Positions 1 to 6,465 of a stretch of DNA of 64,000 nt are shown here, piece after piece. The notes beneath the pieces were generated by a model. The model searched no databases and was not told the DNA's origin. It worked only from the letters and a program-made list of their open reading frames with translations. Numbering within the stretch: the stretch's first letter is position 1; each line of letters begins with the position of its first letter. Made by a program: the position numbers and the translations under genes. The stretch is from Pedobacter sp. ISL-64 (GTDB lineage: Bacteria > Bacteroidota > Bacteroidia > Sphingobacteriales > Sphingobacteriaceae): assembly GCF_018613605.1 (NCBI RefSeq), contig NZ_JAGGPU010000020.1:201626-265625 (forward strand). The letters are read 5' to 3'.

Positions 1-600
1 AAAATTTTTAAAAGCAGTAAAATCTGATGCAGACCAACCACTATAACCCCGCATAATTTCTGCAGCATTGGCCCATTGGTAACCTTGCAGGCCAGCCGCC
101 AGCTGTTTATTGCTGTCCCCATCAATATACTTGCATTTAACAGCCCAGGCATTCATAATCGCTACGGCATTTGCCCCACAAGCTGCATCGCCCTTAATTT
201 TCCACCGTAGTGCATTCTGATAGGCAGCTGCAGCATCCTGACAGGCCAGGATATAATTTTCAGCCCTTCCGCTTGCTGCCCTTCCACGCACAATTGTATC
301 AACCGGCCGCGGAACATAGGTGGCTGCAGAACGGCCATTGGCTACAAGTTTATTCCAGCCATCCAGCCAGGGTTGTGCCCCTGCATTTACCTTGCTGGTC
401 ATTCGGGCAAAATCAGCAGCAGAATGAAGCATCCCTGGGTGTACAACAGTACTTACCCGCCCTAGCGCAGCGGCTACCAATTGTTTTTCGGGCACCAGAC
501 CAGCACTCAAATCTGCGGGATCTTCAGTGACGATTGGCTTACTGCATCCGCAAATGACTGTTACCGCGCAAAGTGTGAATAGATTCATTTTTGTTTTCAT
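1..600 (-). CDS. Alginate-lyase-family lipoprotein, 3' end cut by window
   Basis: The reverse strand is open from an ATG at 600 to the window edge, giving the first 200 residues; the stop lies outside. The N terminus is a lipoprotein signal (hydrophobic stretch ending ICGCS, lipidated Cys near residue 19), so the protein should sit on an outer or inner membrane leaflet. The following sequence (VHPGMLHSAADFARM, then QPWLDGWNKL, and later GYQWANAAEIMRGY) fits the N-terminal half of the alginate_lyase (PF05426) alpha/alpha-toroid fold, whose members cut uronate polysaccharides by beta-elimination. The catalytic centre lies further on and is not visible, so the substrate is open. A second in-frame Met at residue 5 could be the start. 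It stands alone, with about 900 bp of repeat-rich DNA upstream. Confidence 0.8.
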   Translation of the reverse strand, partial: MKTKMNLFTLCAVTVICGCSKPIVTEDPADLSAGLVPEKQLVAAALGRVSTVVHPGMLHSAADFARMTSKVNAGAQPWLDGWNKLVANGRSAATYVPRPVDTIVRGRAASGRAENYILACQDAAAAYQNALRWKIKGDAACGANAVAIMNAWAVKCKYIDGDSNKQLAAGLQGYQWANAAEIMRGYSGWSASDFTAFKNF

Positions 601-968
601 AGATAATAGATAATTGGTTAAAATATGATCCGCCTTTAAATGCAAAAGGCTGGCTTAACAGCCCTTTGCATTGTGACATGCTTATTTTCAACAATCAGCC
701 TCATTGGTGTCAGGTTATTCAGATATAAGAAATAAACGTGTAAAAGATAATTTCCTGATAAGTTTCATTTGTTAATTAATTTTGGTTAGATTTTAATATT
801 AATCTTTGGTGGACGAGCCATCCCAGGTTTATATATTCCAAAGACAAAATTGTAAGCCCTCCATACTCTTTTTGTAAGATATATTTTACATTTCAAAATC
901 AATAACCCACAATTGAACATCACCCAGCTACATTTAGCTTAGGTTAGTCAAATGTAAGCCAGGCAAGT

Positions 969-1262
969 ACAGAACTACTAGCTGCAAGTTCTGAACTACC
1001 AACTGCAAGCATAGAACTCCCAACTGCAAGGTCTGAACTAACACCTACAAATTCTGAACTATCAGCTGCAACGTCTGAACTAACGACTGCAGTGTCTGAA
1101 CTGTCGACCGCAAAGTCTGAACTGCCGACCGCGAAGTCTGAACTGACGACCGCGAAGTCTGAACTGACGACTGCAAGGTCTGAACTAACGACTGCAAAGT
1201 CTGAACTGTCGACTGCAACCTCTTAACTGTCGACTGCAACCTCTGAACTACGAGCTGCAGGA
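969..1262. repeat. 21-bp tandem array A, 14 units
   Basis: The pentamer GAACT recurs at 972, 993, 1014, 1035 and so on to 1245 (one copy reads TAACT), each step exactly 21 bp, giving 14 units. The unit is close to TCTGAACTaaCGACTGCAAaG; the middle units are most alike and the ends decay. There are no spacers, so it is not a CRISPR. Because 21 is divisible by three, the reverse strand carries an open heptapeptide repeat (1045-1239), which I take as a by-product. It lies in the 900-bp gap between the alginate-lyase-type gene and the gene at 1503. The flanks 601-968 and 1263-1323 show nothing else clear. Confidence 0.95.
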
Positions 1263-1323
1263 TGAAACCGCCTTCATTTGTGCACCATTCTTCAAAAAGA
1301 TTTCGTGAATTGTTTTATTGTAC

Positions 1324-1497
1324 TTATCTTGGTAGTGCAGAACAGTAATTAACAATATCTTTTAACTTAATCGGAGAAACATAAAATAAATTAAAAATTT
1401 CACAATATTCCTGAGTGAGCGGCTTAGACCCGCATCTTTCAATATCTCTGAAAAGAGTTAATTGTTGTTCTGCAGCACTCAGGAACTTTTTTATCAA
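1324..1497 (-). pseudogene. Short ORF or gene remnant, 57 codons, no ATG
   Basis: An open reverse-strand frame ends at a stop at 1324-1326 and has an in-frame stop just above 1498, so it could only start at a TTG (1495-1497). Its translation has a normal, protein-like composition (for example EQQLTLFRDIERCG and YVSPIKLKDIVNY). It may be the decayed C-terminal end of a lost gene or a small real gene. I do not recognise the family. The upstream end of this frame is half of the 15-bp inverted repeat that reaches into the next gene. Confidence 0.3.
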
Positions 1498-1518
1498 ATG
1501 TTATGCAGAACAACAATT
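1460..1518. promoter_or_regulatory. 15-bp inverted repeat spanning a start codon
   Basis: AATTGTTGTTCTGCA at 1460-1474 is a perfect reverse complement of TGCAGAACAACAATT at 1504-1518, with a 29-bp gap. The right arm begins at the second base of the ATG of the gene at 1503. In RNA this hairpin would bury the start codon and first four codons, so it could limit translation; alternatively it is a DNA-level operator or a small inverted duplication. Confidence 0.6.
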
Positions 1519-2039
1519 GTAAAAACCCAAACACAAAGCTCCCAAATCAGGTAGCAGCTGTAAGCGAATTCCGGAAACTGATTGAAGCCTATTTCGATAT
1601 GATTAGTTTATCGGATGTGAACCAACTCCTTACCCAAATGCTCAGCGCCTGTACCGGCCCCGATCCGCGTTTGGGCAAACATAAACCCATTACCATTTCC
1701 AACGCCCTTTACGATGTAAACAACATCATCAAGCTATTTACCAAAACGAAACCTTTGGCCAATGATGATGCCTTTCAACAATATGCCCAAAACCAGGCTT
1801 ATCAATTGCAGGCCGTTGGCCATTTTGATGTAGAACACCTATCAGAACTGTTATATTATGGCTTAAATGCTTACATCTTTCAGGAAGAAGATTATGAGGG
1901 TGCAAGCCTAAACTTTTCAGCCGAAATTACCGCTGCATATAAAATGATTTTTGATTGGTTTACAGATTGCGATGCCTGGCGTAATTCTTTTGAGCGTGAT
2001 GAATGTAATGAAACAATCGGTTTAGCAGCTACACTTTAA
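1503..2039 (+). CDS. Hypothetical protein, 178 aa
   Basis: I do not recognise this family. The protein has no signal peptide or membrane segment, is mostly helical in appearance, and is rich in Asn, Gln, Asp and aromatic residues (NALYDVNNIIKLF, LLYYGLNAYIFQEED, MIFDWFTDCDAWRNSF). It should be cytosolic. The length and composition look like a real gene with Bacteroidota codon use. The ATG at 1503 is the first in frame and sits inside one arm of an inverted repeat. There is no partner gene: upstream is the 21-bp array, downstream a hairpin repeat. No functional call can be made. Confidence 0.65.
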   Translation: MQNNNCKNPNTKLPNQVAAVSEFRKLIEAYFDMISLSDVNQLLTQMLSACTGPDPRLGKHKPITISNALYDVNNIIKLFTKTKPLANDDAFQQYAQNQAYQLQAVGHFDVEHLSELLYYGLNAYIFQEEDYEGASLNFSAEITAAYKMIFDWFTDCDAWRNSFERDECNETIGLAATL

Positions 2040-2093
2040 ACGTTCAAATTTTAATTGGCCATTTATCTTATGCAGCTATGAGGGGTGCCCAAC

Positions 2094-2190
2094 GGGCAGG
2101 GTGGTTAAGGTTTTTAACCACAGATGCACACAGATAAACACGGATTTTTATAGCTGTGTGCATCTTTTTTATCTGTGGTTAAATTATTTT
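2094..2190. repeat. 97-bp hairpin repeat, copy 1
   Basis: This segment matches 4232-4328 over 97 bp with only three differences. It begins GGGCAGGGTGGTTAAGG and contains an interrupted palindrome: AACCACAGAT on the left faces ATCTGTGGTT on the right, and inside GATGCACACAG faces CTGTGTGCATC, with a T-rich bulge. The CCACAGAT...CACGGAT style resembles intergenic repeats widespread in bacteria. The remainder of the gap 2040-2573 holds one partial GCGC-type repeat (2225-2241) and no gene. Confidence 0.9.
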
Positions 2191-2224
2191 TGCTTGTGTA
2201 GTATGGCTTAACTTAATGACATTG

Positions 2225-2241
2225 GACTTGCGCCAGAACGG
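2225..2241. repeat. GCGC-type dispersed repeat, partial copy
   Basis: GACTTGCGCCAGAACGG is identical to the last 17 bp of the repeat at 4124-4182. It starts 35 bp after the first 97-bp hairpin repeat. Confidence 0.7.
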
Positions 2242-2573
2242 GGCTCCAGTAAAGCGATTTCACATCATTCAACGCTACATCACCAGTTACCTTTCCACAG
2301 TAGAAGGTTTGCTATTATTACACCTGTTTCGTAAAGATTTACGATAAGAAGCCTTGTTAACACCGACCTCATAGAAAGCTAAAATGCTTAAATATAGGTA
2401 CTGGAATTTTAAATAATAAGGCTTATACTTGTACAAAAAGACGTAAGGAACAATATATTGCACACGCTAGTAAGGACAATTAAGATGCTGTTAATTCATA
2501 GTTTCGCATATTTATGAACCAATCAACAGTGATTTTAAAAAGATACTTCAAATGACAAAATCATAATATTTAA

Positions 2574-2933
2574 ATGGAATTCCTGAAAAAGATATTTTTA
2601 ACAAAGACAAAAGATAAAGACATACCGTTACCAGAAAGGTATCCTGAAAATTCTATTGGAGATTTTTATGTAGAGAACCAGGTTTGTATTACTTGTGGTG
2701 CACCCGAAGCAGAAGCACCAGACTTAATAGAACATTCTAAACTTGAATATGGACATTGTTATTTTAAGAAACAACCTACTACTGCTAACGAATTAGACCG
2801 AGCAATTAATGCAATGCAAGTATCTTGTATTGAAGGCATTAGATATGGCGGCAAAGACAAAGCGATACTTAAGAGACTTTATGATTTAGGTTTACAAGCA
2901 GAATGCGATTATAAACTGGAGGATTTAGAATGA
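2574..2933 (+). CDS. Ferredoxin-like protein, 119 aa
   Basis: The core reads VCITCGAPEAEAPDLIE (residues 37-53) and later MQVSCIEGIRY (81-91). This matches monocluster ferredoxin-like proteins, which have a first CxxC..., an acidic loop with AP, and a distal Cys followed by I-E-x-I-R. Visible cysteines are C38, C41, C62, C85 and C111; the third Cys of the usual CxxCxxC is replaced (A43-P44-E45), so C62 or a non-Cys residue would have to complete a 4Fe-4S site, or the cluster is lost. Cytosolic, no signal. It lies alone between two GCGC-type repeats inside the 2.1-kb repeat-bounded segment. A role in electron transfer is inference from the fold. Confidence 0.6.
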   Translation: MEFLKKIFLTKTKDKDIPLPERYPENSIGDFYVENQVCITCGAPEAEAPDLIEHSKLEYGHCYFKKQPTTANELDRAINAMQVSCIEGIRYGGKDKAILKRLYDLGLQAECDYKLEDLE

Positions 2934-2943
2934 CACAAATCCC

Positions 2944-2986
2944 ATTACTAGCGCAAGTCTTAGTTCTATACTAGTGGGTTGGATGA
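2944..2986. repeat. GCGC-type dispersed repeat, copy 2
   Basis: ATTACTAGCGCAAGTCTTAG followed by a TAG-rich middle and GGATGA; aligns with 4124-4182 and 4330-4380. It sits between the ferredoxin-like gene and the toxin-antitoxin-like pair. Confidence 0.75.
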
Positions 2987-3014
2987 GTAGAATGAGAAAT
3001 AATATTACACTCTA

Positions 3015-3052
3015 AAAAGTTTACATTTTAAGTAAACTTTTCCGTATATTTG
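3015..3052 (+). promoter_or_regulatory. Promoter with palindromic operator for the TA-like pair
   Basis: AAAAGTTTAC (3015-3024) and GTAAACTTTT (3032-3041) form a perfect 10-bp inverted repeat with a 7-bp spacer. Right after it, TATATTTG (3045-3052) is a perfect Bacteroidota -7 element. The palindrome covers the -33/spacer region, as expected for an autoregulatory operator bound by the HTH protein encoded downstream. Transcription should begin near 3058, only about three bases before the ATG at 3061, so the mRNA may be leaderless. Confidence 0.75.
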
Positions 3053-3060
3053 AAACAACA

Positions 3061-3528
3061 ATGTATGTAATCAATGAAAGCACAGGTAAAAAATATGCTG
3101 TAATCGTCAGCAAAATTGATGCGACCGAGATTGCGAAGATCAATAAAACAAAACGGTTTGCTTTCAACTGGAACAAAGAGAAACACTTTAGTGTTTACAA
3201 ACTAACGTTAGAAGACTCCGCAGAACCAATAGGCATGTTATCAATTGCAGAAAGACCAGACGATTACGCATTAGAAATCAGACTTCTCGCCTCATCGTAT
3301 GAAAATGTAGGTCCTGAGAAAATTTATAGCAGGATTGCAGGTTGCCTGATTTCTTACGCCTGTAGAGAATCTTTTAAACTGGGCTATGATGGCTTTGTAT
3401 GCCTTAAACCTAAAACTAAACTGGAAGCCCTTTATATCAAAAGATATGGATTACAGTCAACAAAGCTATTTCTGGTAACAGAAGGAATAAATTCGATAAA
3501 ATTGATAAAGGAATATTATGAAAACTAA
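3061..3528 (+). CDS. GNAT-like protein, candidate toxin
   Basis: The 155-aa protein has the outline of a GNAT acetyltransferase fold: N-terminal strands, a central segment GPEKIYSRIAGCLISYAC (a helix after a V-G-P turn where motif A, R/Q-x-x-G-x-G/A, would be), then KLGYDGFVCLKPKTK and a final YIKRYGLQ resembling the motif B 'Y-x-x-x-G-F' end. The acetyl-CoA pyrophosphate loop is not canonical, so activity is uncertain. It is followed, with an 11-bp overlap, by an HTH protein, and preceded by a palindromic operator; toxin-first, overlapping order and such an operator are typical of HigBA-like and GNAT-type type II toxin-antitoxin loci. Toxin function is inference; it could also be a plain acetyltransferase. 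Confidence 0.6.
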   Translation: MYVINESTGKKYAVIVSKIDATEIAKINKTKRFAFNWNKEKHFSVYKLTLEDSAEPIGMLSIAERPDDYALEIRLLASSYENVGPEKIYSRIAGCLISYACRESFKLGYDGFVCLKPKTKLEALYIKRYGLQSTKLFLVTEGINSIKLIKEYYEN

Positions 3529-4069
3529 CAAGAACAGAAAAGAAATACAGGAGGTAGAGTTTTCAAAATTTACCGATCAGGAACTTGCAGAAGCCTATAT
3601 GTTCCCTTCCGATGAGGTACAAACTGCTCAGGAAAAAAATGCAGAACAGGACTTTTGGACAAATAGGAGAAAACAGTTCGAGAACAGAAGTGAAAATGAA
3701 AAAATGTACAATAGACTACTACAGCTTAAGTTCCAGCTTGAAGACTATATCGGTAGCAACCAATATCATAAAGCATTTAACTTCGGTTATTTTCTAAATG
3801 AATATGTCAATAGACAAGATAAAAAAGACAAACAGTTCGCTATTGAGGTCGATGTTACCCCTGCTGTACTCAGCCAGTATATCAACAATCACCGAAAGCC
3901 CAAAGATGAATTTGTGATCAGACTTGAATTACACTCAGGAGGCATGATTCCTGCAATCAGCTGGTTTAAAGTTATACAAAAAGATAAGGAGCACGATATC
4001 ATCACCAATCAACAATTAAGGCTGGAAGAGAGTAAACACGTAAAAAACAGACTCGAATTCGCCTATTGA
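3518..4069 (+). CDS. HTH protein, candidate antitoxin
   Basis: A 183-aa cytosolic protein. Residues 1-70 are acidic and charged (EVEFSKFTDQELAEAY, then NAEQDFWTNRRKQFENR), like a flexible toxin-binding part. The C-terminal half holds an XRE-type helix-turn-helix: KDKQFAIEVDVTPAVLSQY followed by INNHRKPKDEFVIRLEL, with the Q/A...VLSQYINNHRKP pattern of the recognition helix. The ATG at 3518 overlaps the last 11 bases of the preceding gene, implying translational coupling. It probably binds the inverted repeat at 3015-3041 and represses its own operon. Both genes look more AT-rich than the housekeeping genes nearby and sit between dispersed repeats, consistent with acquisition. Confidence 0.65.
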   Translation: MKTNKNRKEIQEVEFSKFTDQELAEAYMFPSDEVQTAQEKNAEQDFWTNRRKQFENRSENEKMYNRLLQLKFQLEDYIGSNQYHKAFNFGYFLNEYVNRQDKKDKQFAIEVDVTPAVLSQYINNHRKPKDEFVIRLELHSGGMIPAISWFKVIQKDKEHDIITNQQLRLEESKHVKNRLEFAY

Positions 4070-4123
4070 TCTGAAGAATAAAGGAATTAAAAATACGGTT
4101 TGAAACTTATTCCCCTACTAGCC

Positions 4124-4182
4124 ATTACTAGCGCGAGTATTAATGTATAGGTTAGCGGGCTTGATGACTTGCGCCAGAACGG
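4124..4182. repeat. GCGC-type dispersed repeat, copy 3 (longest)
   Basis: Begins ATTACTAGCGCGAGT and ends GACTTGCGCCAGAACGG. The two ends (TAGCGC.AGT and ACTTGCGC) are inverted relative to each other, so the unit is an imperfect palindrome. Confidence 0.8.
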
Positions 4183-4231
4183 TGTTAGCAAAACGCCTAA
4201 ACTATTCTTAAAAATATGTCAACACCATAAA

Positions 4232-4328
4232 GGGCAGGGTGGTTAAGGTTTTTAACCACAGATGCACGCAGATAAACACGGATTTTTATATCTGTGCGCA
4301 TCTTTTTTATCTGTGGTTAAATTATTTT
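4232..4328. repeat. 97-bp hairpin repeat, copy 2
   Basis: Same orientation as 2094-2190 with three substitutions in 97 bp. The two copies enclose the ferredoxin-like gene and the toxin-antitoxin-like pair. Confidence 0.9.
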
Positions 4329-4329
4329 C

Positions 4330-4461
4330 ATTACTAGCGCGAGTCTTAGTGTGCAAGCTAGCGGCGCGGATGACTTGTGCTTAGCAGAGATTTAATTAAC
4401 GGGTTTATTAAGCACAAGTCAGGCCTATACTTTGGCCAGGAGCGCTAAGACTTGCGCTAGA
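4330..4461. repeat. GCGC-type repeat, copy 4 with inverted partner
   Basis: ATTACTAGCGCGAGTCTTAG begins at 4330 and abuts the 97-bp repeat; GCGCTAAGACTTGCGCTAGA at 4442-4461 is close to its inverse. The pair makes a roughly 130-bp imperfect palindrome directly next to the 3' end of the small gene at 4468. Confidence 0.65.
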
Positions 4462-4467
4462 TACGAT

Positions 4468-4638
4468 TTAATTTTTATTCTCGTTCTGACGCTTGAGTTC
4501 ATCCAAAATCCCTTTTAAAAGCTCGTTTCTGTGATAATTAGATTTACTGATATTATCCAATCTACTTAATATAAAGTAAATGATAGTTACAACTACCAGA
4601 ATTTGAATAGTTAAAACAGCGATCGACATAAAATTCAT
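4468..4638 (-). CDS. Small single-pass membrane protein, 56 aa
   Basis: The reverse strand from ATG 4636-4638 to TAA 4468-4470 encodes 56 residues: a hydrophobic segment (about residues 5-24, VLTIQILVVVTIIYFIL) followed by a charged, probably helical tail (SRLDNISKSNYHRNELL... ELKRQNENKN). A second in-frame ATG at residue 4 is possible. The clean membrane-plus-coil layout argues that it is real. It lies downstream of clpP in the same direction, 129 bp away, and may be read from the same transcript. Function unknown. The gap 4639-4767 shows nothing else. Confidence 0.6.
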   Translation of the reverse strand: MNFMSIAVLTIQILVVVTIIYFILSRLDNISKSNYHRNELLKGILDELKRQNENKN

Positions 4639-4767
4639 AACGAGTGTTAATTAGTTTTTATCTAAGATAAAGAATAATATCATCCTAAACCAAGCCTATT
4701 CTCAAAAGGTGGCTTAAGTGAGGAATGGATTGTGAAAGCCATAACTCACTCTAAATTAAACAAAACC

Positions 4768-5460
4768 CTATTCCCCACGTGTTAACACCTCATCTATCAT
4801 TCCAAATTCCTTTGCTTCGATGGCGGTCATCCAATAATCGCGACTGGCAATTTCATTTATCCGCTCATAACTTTGTCCACTATGTTTCGCCAAAATGTGG
4901 TACAGATCTGATTGTACTTTTAGCACTTCTCTGATCCTGATATCCATATCAATGGCGGTTCCCTCTGTCCCACCCGAAGTTTGATGAATCATAACCCTCG
5001 AGTGCTGCAGGGCCGAACGTTTACCCGCGGCTCCCGCGCACAACAATACTGAACCCATAGAAAGTGCAATGCCCGTGCAAATGGTAGCTACATCAGGCGC
5101 GATATACTGCATGGTATCATAAATGCCAAAGCCAGCATATACCGATCCACCTGGAGAATTGATATACAATTGGATGTCGCTTTTGGTATCAACCGACTGC
5201 AAAAAAAGCAATTGCGCCTGTATTACATTTGCATTCTGCTCATTTACGGCTTCCCCTAAAAAAATAATCCTGTCCATCATCAACCGCGAGAAAACATCCA
5301 TCTGTGCCACATTCAGCTGGCGTTCTTCCGTAATATAGGGCGTCATGGCAACAGGCATGGCATAAGCGGCAGTTCTGCCCATATACTGATCTACATAAAG
5401 GCTGTTTAAGCGTTGGTGTTTTACCGCATAAAGGCGGAATTCTTTGTTGATATCCATCAT
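4768..5460 (-). CDS. clpP: ATP-dependent Clp protease proteolytic subunit
   Basis: ClpP serine protease: forms the tetradecameric chamber fed by ClpX/ClpA-type unfoldases. The catalytic triad is visible: nucleophile Ser in GIALSMGSVLL, His in HSRVMIHQTSGG, Asp in RDYWMTAIEAKEFG; the oxyanion SPGGSVYAG turn is also present. The frame is open up to an ATG at 5511, but homology begins at MDINKEF, so I place the start at the ATG pair 5455-5460. It is the last gene of a three-gene unit after a sigma factor and a short protein (75-bp gap from the latter's stop to this start). The variant LSMGS instead of ASMGA and the sigma-factor context suggest a paralogue with a dedicated substrate rather than the housekeeping ClpP; that is inference. 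Confidence 0.9.
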   Translation of the reverse strand: MMDINKEFRLYAVKHQRLNSLYVDQYMGRTAAYAMPVAMTPYITEERQLNVAQMDVFSRLMMDRIIFLGEAVNEQNANVIQAQLLFLQSVDTKSDIQLYINSPGGSVYAGFGIYDTMQYIAPDVATICTGIALSMGSVLLCAGAAGKRSALQHSRVMIHQTSGGTEGTAIDMDIRIREVLKVQSDLYHILAKHSGQSYERINEIASRDYWMTAIEAKEFGMIDEVLTRGE

Positions 5461-5534
5461 ATTGATTTTAAATTTTAGGCATAACAATGCCCTGCCCTGA
5501 TAATGGGGCATGATTTATAAATTAAATTGATTGT

Positions 5535-5804
5535 TTATTTGCTGAACAAACGCATTACCTTTTGCCTGAAGCTTTGATGCTCATCGGTATTAAACAACGT
5601 TTCGTGTACATTTTCAATTTCATCCTTAAGCTGCTTCCGGCCGTAATTACGCACCATCTGATAGGTTTTGTTCTGCCAGTAAACCTGCTGCTTGAGTTCA
5701 GGCTGTAGGATCATTTTGGCTTCGAACAGGAAACTTTCTCCATCCTTATTCTCCGACAGCAAATAATGCTCTATTAAACGGAGCTCATTCAACGATGTCT
5801 TCAT
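5535..5804 (-). CDS. Short protein, candidate anti-sigma factor
   Basis: An 89-aa soluble protein with no recognised domain. The N terminus (LNELRLIEHYLLSENKDGE) resembles the opening helix of anti-sigma domains ('iE.yllg.l...e...fe'), and the rest is helical and charged, ending in RQKVMRLFSK. No Cys/His zinc ligands and no membrane segment are present. Its start overlaps the 3' end of the sigma-factor gene by 20 bp, the usual place for an anti-sigma factor, and clpP follows. Sequestration of the sigma factor and turnover by Clp are inferences from position. Confidence 0.55.
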   Translation of the reverse strand: MKTSLNELRLIEHYLLSENKDGESFLFEAKMILQPELKQQVYWQNKTYQMVRNYGRKQLKDEIENVHETLFNTDEHQSFRQKVMRLFSK

Positions 5805-6345
5805 ATTTTAAGGATTTTGCTTTAACTGTTTCTTTTACTTTTTCGAGGCATTTAAATTTCTGAGCGGTTGCAGAACGTGCACCCGAAAAGCCAAACCGCT
5901 GTGCCAGTGTTTCCATATCCAGTTTTTCGTAATAGAAAGCACTGAGCAATTGCATACATTTCTGTCCGGCCTGCTCCAGTAAATGCATCAGTTTCCCCGA
6001 AGAAACTTCCTCATACCTGGTATCTACCAAATCGATCTCTTCATTAAGAATGAGGCCAAGCTGATCAAAGGAAACATGCTTGTCGTTTTCTTGATAACGT
6101 TTAATCCATAAATATTTGGCAATCCCAAATAAATAGGCTTTCTCTTGATACTTCAGCCTCAGCCCCGAAACCTGTACTTTCTCGCAATACACCACCAGCG
6201 CATCCTGAAAAATGTCTTTCGCTTCCTCAAATGATCCGCCCATCTTGCTTACATGCCTTGCCACCAAAGGAAAAGCTTCTTTGTAGAGTTTCATAAAAAG
6301 TGCTTCGCGCTGGCTGGGCTGCTCTTTAGTGGATGTCGCTATCAT
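5785..6345 (-). CDS. ECF-type RNA polymerase sigma factor
   Basis: The 186-aa protein has sigma region 2 at about residues 20-55 (LYKEAFPLVARHVSKMGG, FEEAKDIFQDALVVYCEK) and region 4 at about 120-170 (LLEQAGQKCMQLLSAFYY, then METLAQRFGFSGARSATAQKFKCLEKVK), the helix-turn-helix that reads the -35 box. There is no region 3 or 1.1, hence the ECF class. It directs RNA polymerase to an unknown regulon. It heads the unit sigma factor - 89-aa protein - ClpP, with a 20-bp overlap to the second gene. An ACTAT...ATAGT palindrome in the upstream 50 bp (around 6350-6375) may be regulatory. The long divergent gap upstream gives its promoter room. Confidence 0.85.
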   Translation of the reverse strand: MIATSTKEQPSQREALFMKLYKEAFPLVARHVSKMGGSFEEAKDIFQDALVVYCEKVQVSGLRLKYQEKAYLFGIAKYLWIKRYQENDKHVSFDQLGLILNEEIDLVDTRYEEVSSGKLMHLLEQAGQKCMQLLSAFYYEKLDMETLAQRFGFSGARSATAQKFKCLEKVKETVKAKSLKYEDIVE

Positions 6346-6465
6346 GATTACTATGCTTTATATAGTATGTGACTATTTTTGATCAGATATCACCTAAAAT
6401 TAGTAATTATTTTTTTGGCGGTAGTTAATCTATTCTTCGGGAACATATTGTAAAAATTGTTTGGA

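Noticed and set aside
210..530. Forward ORF of 106 codons
   Set aside because: It is antisense to the alginate-lyase-family gene, whose translation is convincing.
1045..1239. Reverse-strand coiled-coil protein of heptapeptide repeats
   Set aside because: The heptad pattern follows from a 21-bp repeat; the array extends beyond the ORF at both ends with the same period, so DNA rather than protein is repeated.
969..1262. CRISPR array
   Set aside because: Units are contiguous 21-bp tandem copies with no spacers, and no cas genes are present.
2094..4328. Compensatory base changes between the two 97-bp hairpin repeats
   Set aside because: The paired-looking changes (A to G on the left, T to C on the right) fall at different stem positions, so they do not restore each other.
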